Shown: positions 1-6,257 of the stretch, one piece after another | Numbering within the stretch: position 1 is the stretch's first letter | Layout: each line of letters opens with the position of its first letter | Assembly: GCA_028869355.1 (NCBI GenBank) | Contig: JAGWSK010000564.1 | Coordinates: 1 to 15,189, forward strand | DNA from: Alphaproteobacteria bacterium | GTDB taxonomy: Bacteria; Pseudomonadota; Alphaproteobacteria; Micropepsales; Micropepsaceae | Length of the DNA stretch: 15,189 bases | Direction: 5' to 3' | Translations under genes and position numbers: made by a program | Notes under the pieces: generated by a model | Told to the model about the DNA's origin: nothing | What the model saw: only the letters and a program-made list of their open reading frames with translations | Databases searched by the model: none

Positions 1-879
1 GCGATCTTTCAGCATCACATAATAATGGGGAATCTGCGCCATCTCTTCAGCGGTGCGCGCCTTCAGCGGATGCGGTTTGTTGCCGGCATAATCGGCGCTT
101 TTGTAGAAGTAGTAGGCGCGGAAGAAATTGTGCAGCCCCTGCGGGGCGTGCAGCATATCGTCGTTCGCGCCGCGCGTGCGCTGATAATTCTGGTAATATT
201 TCCGCGGCGGATCGAGTTTGGCGAGTTCGGCGTCGAGTTCATCGTCGCCGATGGCGCGCGGGGGCGGCGCTGCTCCGTTGGCGGTGTTGAATGCCGGCGC
301 CGGCGGTCCTTCAAAGGGCGGACTCAGGATCACGAGTTTCCGGAACATGTCCGGGCGGATCAGCGCTGCCCAGGACGCCACCGGCGCGCCCGCGTCGTGG
401 CCGGCGATCAGGTCAACCGACCGGTAGCCGAGCGCGAATACCAGCGCAAGATTGTCGCGGACCATGTTCAGTATACGGAATTTATCCGGATCGGCGTCGT
501 AGGAATCGTCCCAGCCCGTGGTCCGGCCATAGCCCCGCTGGTCGGGCGCGATCACGTGATATCCGGCGCCGGCCAGCGGCAGCATCACCTTGCGCCAGCT
601 ATAGGCGAGTTCCGGAAAACCGTGCAGCAGCAGCACGAGCGGCCGGCCGCCGGTCTCATAACCGGCTTCCAGGATGTGGATGTCGAGCCCGTTGACATTC
701 GTGATCACGCGCGAGCGGATGCCCGCGGGTATCGTGCCGTTACCATAGGGCGGAAGCGCAGCGAGGTTGGCGCGAACGATCTCCGCCTGTGTTCGCGCCG
801 CGGCGAGCGTTGCGCCGGCCGCGGCAACCGTTCCGATTTTCACCATCTCACGCCGCGACAATATCGTCCCTTCCGCCAT
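1..879 (-). CDS. Epoxide-hydrolase-like alpha/beta hydrolase with Tat signal, 3' end beyond window
   Basis: The first 293 residues of an alpha/beta-fold hydrolase; the stop lies past the left edge. The N-terminus has a twin-arginine signal: SRREMVK at about residues 8-14, then an alanine-rich stretch to about 29, so export in folded form to the periplasm is likely. HGFPE (86-90) is the oxyanion-hole motif of epoxide hydrolases, followed by a DQRGYGRT strand-loop (113-120). The nucleophile elbow GHDAG (160-164) carries Asp162, the nucleophile type of epoxide hydrolases and haloalkane dehalogenases rather than Ser esterases. Many relatives have Trp or Phe after this Asp; here it is Ala. A tyrosine-rich cap region follows (228-265). 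The catalytic acid and His would lie outside the window. The ATG at 879 is preceded by AAGGGAG. The physiological substrate cannot be told from sequence; family membership is secure, epoxide specificity less so. Confidence 0.88.
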   Translation of the reverse strand, partial: MAEGTILSRREMVKIGTVAAAGATLAAARTQAEIVRANLAALPPYGNGTIPAGIRSRVITNVNGLDIHILEAGYETGGRPLVLLLHGFPELAYSWRKVMLPLAGAGYHVIAPDQRGYGRTTGWDDSYDADPDKFRILNMVRDNLALVFALGYRSVDLIAGHDAGAPVASWAALIRPDMFRKLVILSPPFEGPPAPAFNTANGAAPPPRAIGDDELDAELAKLDPPRKYYQNYQRTRGANDDMLHAPQGLHNFFRAYYFYKSADYAGNKPHPLKARTAEEMAQIPHYYVMLKDR

Positions 880-900
880 GATCTGCTCCCTTGCGGCGTT

Positions 901-1215
901 GCCGGTTTCCTCCAAAGCGGCGCCGATCTTACAACAGGATGCGCTTTGCGGGCATTCGGGACATTGTATGTCCTGGAAGGTTCAAGGTTGGGCGCCCGAG
1001 TCCTTCTGCAGCAGATTCTCGCAGCGGCTCCTGAACTCGAGCCCGAAACCAGGTTTCTCAACCACGGCAGCGATCACCGGCTGTGGACCACATTCCTGCA
1101 AAACCTCGAAGCCAAAGTCGGCGTTAACGATTTGCCCGGATGCATCCTGGGCGCGCAGCACGCTTTCGCTCTGTTCGAAGCCTCATTTATGCGGTCATTT
1201 GGCGCGCCAGCATGA
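901..1215 (+). pseudogene. C-terminal remnant of a biliverdin-producing heme oxygenase
   Basis: In one frame this stretch encodes about 104 residues ending at a TGA at 1213. Around 952-1000 it reads AFGTLYVLEGSRLGARVLL, which matches from memory the conserved LYVLEGS-LGG/AR helix of the bacteriophytochrome-type heme oxygenases (HemO/BphO). It continues with a RFLNHG / LWTTFL / AFALFEASF pattern like the C-terminal helices of that family. These enzymes are roughly 190-220 residues, with the proximal His near the N-terminus. Here everything upstream of about nucleotide 901 belongs to the oppositely oriented hydrolase, so the haem-ligating half is absent. There is no in-frame start with a ribosome site before the conserved part. 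The open frame continues upstream only because it runs antisense to the hydrolase. I read it as a decayed gene left by a rearrangement; no phytochrome gene is nearby. The assignment rests on recall of family motifs. Confidence 0.62.
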
Positions 1216-1415
1216 TTCAGATTAATCAAGTTACGCAGTTGGTTACTTTGTCGGGGCGTCACTAAAAATTCGCTCATAAAGCCTTGACTCATCTGCGCCA
1301 CTATGGGAACTTCCGTAACAGTTTATTAATTATTGTGTTTTCGCGTCAGGGTTGTGTGGGACTGCATTTTTTGCGTCTGGGTGGGGCTGAGTAACTCCCA
1401 AAGCTGATGTTGGTA

Positions 1416-1457
1416 AGCGGCGTCGCCGGTCGGTGATGCTGCGTGTAATGCGCCGCT
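1416..1457 (+). other. Inverted repeat in the leader of the secretion cluster
   Basis: AGCGGCG at 1416-1422 pairs with CGCCGCT at 1451-1457, a 7-bp G/C-rich stem around a 28-base loop. An alternative small hairpin (CGGC-GTC-GCCG, 1418-1428) uses the same left arm. No U-run follows, so it is not a standard terminator. It sits 60-100 bases before the start codon of the secreted protein and could be an RNA leader structure or chance in G/C-rich DNA. Confidence 0.3.
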
Positions 1458-1503
1458 AATGTGTGTGCCGCGGTCGTTGTGTCTGCGTTGAAATTCGCAA
1501 CTC

Positions 1504-1511
1504 AAAGGGGG
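1504..1511 (+). promoter_or_regulatory. Ribosome binding site that fixes the start of the secreted protein
   Basis: AAAGGGGG lies 5 bases before the ATG at 1517. The reading frame is open upstream to an ATG at 1463, but that start has no ribosome site and would add a Cys-rich 18-residue stretch to a protein otherwise free of cysteine. The site therefore supports 1517. Confidence 0.75.
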
Positions 1512-1516
1512 CTCCC

Positions 1517-4054
1517 ATGGCCAACGAGGAATTCATCACAATAGGTGACGGCATTACGACTCCGGTTTCCGTGGATAGCGGGCCCTCCGACGTCACCATC
1601 GGATCGGGTGATACCAACATCACCATCGGTAATGGCCAGGACACCATCACCGCTAAAAACAACGACACGATCACGGTCGGAAATGGCCTCGACATCATCA
1701 CCATCGGTGACGGCAACACGCTGACCGTTGGAAGCGGCCCGGATACCATCACCGCCGGCAACAACAACAAAATCGTGGACGGCAACGGTGCCGATACGAT
1801 CACCGCCGGCACCAACAGCAACATCACCGCCGGAAACGGGCCCGACAGTATCACCGCCGGCCCGAACAGCACGCTCGTTGCGGGCACCGGCCAGGATGTC
1901 GTGCATGCGGGACATGACTCGACCATCACACTCGGCTCCGGAACCGACACGGTCCATGCCGGGACGACCGATACCATTACATTCGTCAAGGCCGGTTTCG
2001 ACACCACCGATTACGATGGCCTGACGCCCGCCTTCACCGTTCCCGCATCCACGGTGAACGTGAAAGAAGAACAGTCGGTTGCGATTCCGATCACGATTTT
2101 GCCGCCCAGTCTGGGCAATGAGGTCATCAACGGCTTCAAGACTGCGAATGGCATTGTCGGTTTCGATACCAACGATTTTGCCAATGCCTCGCAGGTTTTT
2201 GCCAACGCGGCTCAGGTCGGCGCCAATGTCGTCATCACCCAGCCGGGCGGCGGGGGCACGGTGACGCTGACGAACACGTCCCTGTCGAGCCTTACGGCGG
2301 CAAATTTTGCATTTTTCGCCGGCGCGGTTGATCAGATCACCATCAGTGGCGTGCCGACCGACGCGACACTCTCCGCCGGAACGCAGACCAGCCCCGGCAC
2401 GTGGTCGCTGACGCCATCGCAATTGTCCGGGCTGACGCTGAATGCCGGCGAACCGACGCCGGTGGACACGCTCACGGTCACCATAACCAACCCGGCAGGT
2501 CAGGGAGCGACTTTATCCCATAGCTTCCCACTGCAGGTGCACGCGATTCCGCCGACAGTCGGCGTCAGCGTGCTTCCGTACGAGAGTGGTGACCAGGTTA
2601 CCGAGACGCGGCTCCAGGTGTCATCGGCAGTAGACTCCGGCGACGGTGGCAACGACTCCATCAACAATATTCAGCTGAGTAACGTTCCATCAGGTGTGAA
2701 CCTGTCGAGCCCCGGTAACACGGTTACAAACCTGGGCGGTGGCGATTACTCCATTTCAACGACCGGAAATCCCGCCAGCTTCAATCCTGAGGTCGATGTC
2801 TTTGCTAAACCCGGAAAGACCACCGATTTCAGCTTGGGCATCACGGCCAATTCTTCTGAGCCCAACGGGCTGCCGGCTGATGAGACCGCCTCGACATCGC
2901 AGAAAATCGACGTCCAATTCAGCACGACGACTCAGAACCCTGATTTCCAGTCGCAGCCGAACCAGAGCATCTGGTCGAGCGGCACTGCGTTCAACACAAC
3001 CTTCGATAATTTCCTTGGCGTGAATTTCGGGCCTGTCAGCGGCAGCATAGGTACCGCAATATCAATTCCGGTGGTTCCGTTGGTGTTCACCACGACTATC
3101 AGTCAATTTGTCGGCGCCACGTTCGCCCTCAAGGCCGGCTTTGAATCGGATCTGCATGTCGATTCAGGCTCGTTCAACGGGCAGGTGCCGTTCAGCGTCA
3201 CTCTCGGTAACACTTATAATGTGGACAACCAGGCTCTCGAGGTTGATCCGGCCTCCTCTGAGGCTGGGGGCGGCAGCTTCAACACAACGTTCCCCAACGG
3301 TTCGTATAAGCTCGACTTTATCCTTGATGCCTTTGCACAGCTCTTCGCCCACGGCACGTTCATAAACACAACAATCCCCCTGGTGAACATAAACTCGGAT
3401 ATACCGCTGCTGAACCTGGCCAGCAGTCAATTGAACACGTCGATTCCTCTGCCGGACGGGCTCGGCACTGTGGCCTTCCAATTCCCGAATTTCACTACAA
3501 CGGGAACCAATTCATCTCCAGGGACGATCTCAAGCCAGGGCGTCAGCAACCCGATTTTCTCGGTGAACATCGACCCGATCGCCGTCGTTCTCGATGCCCT
3601 CATCGGCTCCGATCCGCTGAAAGGTAATCTTGGCCCGATTAACTACACTATATTGGCGGCAACGGTAGCTCCGGGAATCGACGTACAGCAGAACTTCAAC
3701 CTCAACGCATCGCTTCCAACCGGCACAATCAATCCGGATGGCGGGTCGTCTCAGTCATTTAGTTTCGGATCGCCCATCATCATTCCGAACTCGGATGGCC
3801 AATATTCACTGACCCTGGATCCGAATGTGTCGCTTCAGAATGACACCACCCTCGCGGGTCAACTCATGTTGGGCCTCAAAGCGATCGCGGCAAGTATCAA
3901 GCTGACATTTTCGGGCGTCGGGCCCACACTCAGCTTTGGGCCGCTGATCCATCCGACGACGACGCTGGGGCCGGCGCCTTTCGCGACGCTGTTCAACAAT
4001 ACATTCACGGTGGCGTTCAAGCCCACGACTTTGCCGACTGTTAACGCCGCATAG
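1517..4054 (+). CDS. Large RTX-like repeat protein, probable type I secretion cargo
   Basis: An 845-residue protein without a Sec signal, directly upstream of a complete type I secretion system, so most likely its cargo. Residues 10-37 hold irregular Gly/Asp-rich half repeats. Residues 38-156 are seven tandem 17-residue units of the form GNGxDTITAGxNSTITx, related to the RTX calcium-binding nonapeptide. Residues about 202-269 (EVINGF to ANFAFF) resemble the module that often follows RTX repeats in alphaproteobacterial proteins. Residues about 274-345 resemble an Ig/cadherin-like beta-sandwich (ITISGVPTDATLSAGT to PLQVH). Residues 350-465 look like another beta domain, and the last 380 residues are Ser/Thr/Asn-rich and unrecognised. 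I count no Cys and one Arg, a composition typical of unfolded-export substrates. The C-terminus ends TLPTVNAA and would carry the uncleaved secretion signal. Seven Tyr residues occur, one as DYD (Tyr166). Likely a surface adhesin or matrix protein; the exact role is unknown. Confidence 0.88.
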   Translation: MANEEFITIGDGITTPVSVDSGPSDVTIGSGDTNITIGNGQDTITAKNNDTITVGNGLDIITIGDGNTLTVGSGPDTITAGNNNKIVDGNGADTITAGTNSNITAGNGPDSITAGPNSTLVAGTGQDVVHAGHDSTITLGSGTDTVHAGTTDTITFVKAGFDTTDYDGLTPAFTVPASTVNVKEEQSVAIPITILPPSLGNEVINGFKTANGIVGFDTNDFANASQVFANAAQVGANVVITQPGGGGTVTLTNTSLSSLTAANFAFFAGAVDQITISGVPTDATLSAGTQTSPGTWSLTPSQLSGLTLNAGEPTPVDTLTVTITNPAGQGATLSHSFPLQVHAIPPTVGVSVLPYESGDQVTETRLQVSSAVDSGDGGNDSINNIQLSNVPSGVNLSSPGNTVTNLGGGDYSISTTGNPASFNPEVDVFAKPGKTTDFSLGITANSSEPNGLPADETASTSQKIDVQFSTTTQNPDFQSQPNQSIWSSGTAFNTTFDNFLGVNFGPVSGSIGTAISIPVVPLVFTTTISQFVGATFALKAGFESDLHVDSGSFNGQVPFSVTLGNTYNVDNQALEVDPASSEAGGGSFNTTFPNGSYKLDFILDAFAQLFAHGTFINTTIPLVNINSDIPLLNLASSQLNTSIPLPDGLGTVAFQFPNFTTTGTNSSPGTISSQGVSNPIFSVNIDPIAVVLDALIGSDPLKGNLGPINYTILAATVAPGIDVQQNFNLNASLPTGTINPDGGSSQSFSFGSPIIIPNSDGQYSLTLDPNVSLQNDTTLAGQLMLGLKAIAASIKLTFSGVGPTLSFGPLIHPTTTLGPAPFATLFNNTFTVAFKPTTLPTVNAA
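1628..1984 (+). repeat. Seven tandem 51-bp (17-residue) coding repeats
   Basis: Residues 38-156 of the secreted protein divide without gaps into seven 17-residue units, beginning GNGQD, GNGLD, GSGPD, GNGAD, GNGPD, GTGQD and GSGTD. Each unit is a 9-residue RTX-like turn-strand (A/V-G-N-G-x-D-T-I-T) joined to an 8-residue turn-strand (A-G-x-N-S-x-I-T). The protein pattern is tight while the DNA copies have drifted, so this is an old, selected array and not a recent expansion. Confidence 0.85.
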
Positions 4055-4070
4055 GCGACAGCCCTGGTGC

Positions 4071-6257
4071 GTGAAGAGTCGCGTAAGTTGGTGGTGTGTG
4101 GTGAATGAGACCGGCGCTGCGGACGTAGAAGGACGGGCGATCGATACGGGACTTGTTGGCCTGTGTCTGATCGCCCGGCATTTCCGGATTGCTGCTGACC
4201 CGGCCGAATTGGCGCGCCGGTATTTGCGCAGTTCGGCGAATGCGGCGCCGGAAGATCTTCTGCGCATCGCACGAAAGCTGGGCCTGAAGTCCCGCATCAT
4301 CCGGTCAGAATGGGAGCGGCTGCCGGCAACTCCGCTCCCTGCGCTGTTCGAATGCCGCGATCACAGCTTCGTCGTCGCGAGCCGGATGTTGAATGATCGC
4401 GTCGTCATCCATCGCCCGGGTGAAGCACGCGCGAGGCTGATCGACCGTGACGAATTTGAGCAGTTTTGGTCCGGCCGGGTGATCCTGACAGCGCGACGCG
4501 CAGCGCTTGTCGGTCTGCCGGATGTGTTCGATCTGCGCTGGTTCTTTACGGCAGTCTATCGCTACAGGCGCGTGATTGGCGAAGTCATTGTTGGTTCGTT
4601 TTTCCTGCAGGTTCTGGGACTCGCGGCGCCGCTCTTCTTCCAGGTGGTGGTGGACAAGGTGTTGGTACATCGCAGCCTGTCCACGCTGGACGTGCTGATG
4701 ATCGGGCTTGCGATCGTCTCGACCTTCGAAGTCATTCTTGGTGGCCTGCGCACGTATATTTTCAGCCAAACGACCAATCGCATCGATGTCGAGCTCGGCG
4801 CGCGATTGTTCGATCACCTGCTGGCGCTGCCGATGGCCTATTTTGCCAATCGCCGGGTTGGCGATTCGGTGGCGCGGGTGCGCGAGCTGGAGAATATCCG
4901 GAATTTCATCACCGGTTCGGCGTTGACGCTGACAATCGACCTGCTGTTCACTTTCGTCTTCTTCGCCGTGATGTTCCTCTATAGCGCGACCCTGAGCTTC
5001 ATCGTGCTCGGGTCCCTGCCCTTCTACATTCTGGTCAGCGTTTTCGTGACGCCAATCTTCCGGCGGCGGCTGAACGAGAAATTCAACCGCGGCGCCGACA
5101 GTCAGGCGTTCCTGGTGGAGTCGGTCTCGGCCGCTGAAACCATCAAGGCCATGGCGGTCGAACCGCAGATGCAGCACCGCTGGGAAGAGCAACTGGCGGC
5201 CTATGTGCGGTCAAGCTTCCGCGCCCAGACACTGGGCAATATCGGCACTCAGGTGGTGCAATATATCAACAAGGGCACGATCGTGCTGACGCTGTATTTC
5301 GGCGCGAAGGCGGTCATAGCAGGCGATCTGACGGTCGGCGAACTGGTTGCGTTCAACATGCTTTCGGCGCGTGTTGCGCAGCCCGTGTTGCGCATCGCAC
5401 AACTGTGGCAGGATTTCCAGCAGACGCGGATCTCAGTGGCGCGCCTCGGCGACATTCTGAACACACCGCGCGAAGTGGTACAGCGCAGTGCCGCCTCACT
5501 GCCGCAGATGCGCGGCGCAATCCGGCTCGAACACGTCACGTTCCGTTACAGGATCGACGGGCCGGCGGTGCTTGCTGATATCAATCTCGATGTTCCCGCG
5601 GGACAGATGGTGGGGATTGTCGGGCAATCGGGATCCGGCAAATCGACCTTGGCACGTTTAATCCAAAGGCTCTATACGCCGGAAGACGGCCGCGTATTCG
5701 TCGATGGAATCGATCTCGCGATGGCGGACACCACGTGGTTGCGGCGGCAGACCGGCGTGGTGTTGCAGCAAAATGTGCTGTTCAACGCGTCGGTGCGCGA
5801 AAACATCGCGTTATCCGATCCGGCGATGCCGATCGATCATGTCATTACCGCCGCGAAGCTGGCTGGAGCGCATGATTTTATTCTCGAATTGCCGCATGCC
5901 TACGACACGATCATTGGCGAACGCGGCGCTTCGCTGTCCGGCGGTCAGGCGCAGCGGATCGCGATTGCGCGTGCGCTCATCACAAATCCGAAAATCCTGA
6001 TCTTTGACGAGGCGACCAGCGCACTCGATTATGAAAGCGAACGCATCATCCAGGACAATATGCGGCGTATTGCGGCCGGACGCACCGTGATCGTCATCGC
6101 ACACCGGCTGTCCACGGTGCGCAGCGCCGACCGCATCATCACGCTGGATCGTGGGCGGCTGATCGAAGACGGCACACATGAGGACCTGATGCGGGTTGGA
6201 GGACGCTACGCCATGCTGCACCGCATTCAGGCCGGCAAAATGGACGCGGCGGAATGA
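4071..6257 (+). CDS. Type I secretion ABC transporter, HlyB/RtxB family
   Basis: The inner-membrane ATPase/permease that energises export of the upstream repeat protein. Up to 728 residues, close to HlyB (707). Order: a C39-peptidase-like domain (about 20-150), a six-helix membrane domain (about 155-440) with HlyB-like LRTYIFSQTTNRIDVELGA and ALPMAYFANRRVGDSVARVR, then the nucleotide-binding domain. Walker A is GQSGSGKST (518-526), the signature LSGGQ (622-626), Walker B ILIFDEATSALD with Asp646, and the H-loop His is 678. In the C39 domain the catalytic Cys position reads D-T-G-L (Thr26), while a histidine (His98) remains. This is the non-cleaving CLD state of HlyB-like exporters, which fits cargo with a C-terminal signal. 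The start is uncertain: GTG at 4071 has no clear ribosome site, and GTG at 4098 or 4101 would give a HlyB-like N-terminus. It lies 16 bases after the cargo gene and overlaps the adaptor gene by 4 bases. Confidence 0.95.
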   Translation: MKSRVSWWCVVNETGAADVEGRAIDTGLVGLCLIARHFRIAADPAELARRYLRSSANAAPEDLLRIARKLGLKSRIIRSEWERLPATPLPALFECRDHSFVVASRMLNDRVVIHRPGEARARLIDRDEFEQFWSGRVILTARRAALVGLPDVFDLRWFFTAVYRYRRVIGEVIVGSFFLQVLGLAAPLFFQVVVDKVLVHRSLSTLDVLMIGLAIVSTFEVILGGLRTYIFSQTTNRIDVELGARLFDHLLALPMAYFANRRVGDSVARVRELENIRNFITGSALTLTIDLLFTFVFFAVMFLYSATLSFIVLGSLPFYILVSVFVTPIFRRRLNEKFNRGADSQAFLVESVSAAETIKAMAVEPQMQHRWEEQLAAYVRSSFRAQTLGNIGTQVVQYINKGTIVLTLYFGAKAVIAGDLTVGELVAFNMLSARVAQPVLRIAQLWQDFQQTRISVARLGDILNTPREVVQRSAASLPQMRGAIRLEHVTFRYRIDGPAVLADINLDVPAGQMVGIVGQSGSGKSTLARLIQRLYTPEDGRVFVDGIDLAMADTTWLRRQTGVVLQQNVLFNASVRENIALSDPAMPIDHVITAAKLAGAHDFILELPHAYDTIIGERGASLSGGQAQRIAIARALITNPKILIFDEATSALDYESERIIQDNMRRIAAGRTVIVIAHRLSTVRSADRIITLDRGRLIEDGTHEDLMRVGGRYAMLHRIQAGKMDAAE

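Larger units (their letters stand above)
1216..1516. other. Non-coding leader upstream of the type I secretion cluster
   Basis: About 300 bases with no convincing gene on either strand. It contains an A/T-rich island at about 1319-1346 in an otherwise G/C-rich setting, and a TTGACT at 1284-1289 with no acceptable -10 box 16-18 bases downstream. It also holds a G/C-rich inverted repeat (listed separately) and a G/T-rich stretch at 1440-1490. It should hold the promoter of the six-gene cluster, but I could not place a sigma-70 promoter with confidence. The length suggests a long 5' untranslated region or regulator sites. Confidence 0.5.

Noticed and set aside
25..900. The upstream part of the plus-strand open frame as the N-terminus of the heme oxygenase-like protein.
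   Set aside because: It is antisense to the hydrolase, whose motifs are unambiguous, and shows no heme oxygenase features such as the proximal His region.
1074..1301. A 75-residue minus-strand open frame between the hydrolase and the cargo gene.
   Set aside because: No ribosome site or family resemblance; most of it is antisense to the heme oxygenase remnant.
1284..1312. TTGACT as the -35 box of the secretion operon.
   Set aside because: No acceptable -10 hexamer at 16-18 bases; the nearest TATGGG is only 12 bases away.
1463..1516. Upstream ATG at 1463 as the start of the cargo protein.
   Set aside because: No ribosome site, and it would add three cysteines and two arginines to an otherwise Cys-free protein; the ATG at 1517 has AAAGGGGG.
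1628..1984. Possible CRISPR-like or satellite array.
   Set aside because: The 51-bp periodicity is in frame, the conservation is at protein level, and there are no identical repeats separated by unique spacers.
1502..2422. A 306-residue open frame on the minus strand opposite the cargo repeats.
   Set aside because: It is the mirror of the GAT/ACC/GGC-rich repeat codons; the plus strand has a ribosome site, a regular repeat pattern and domain similarity, while the minus frame has none.
4305..5192. A 295-residue minus-strand open frame.
   Set aside because: Antisense to the well-conserved HlyB membrane domain; composition (His, Gln, Arg rich) is typical of a shadow frame.
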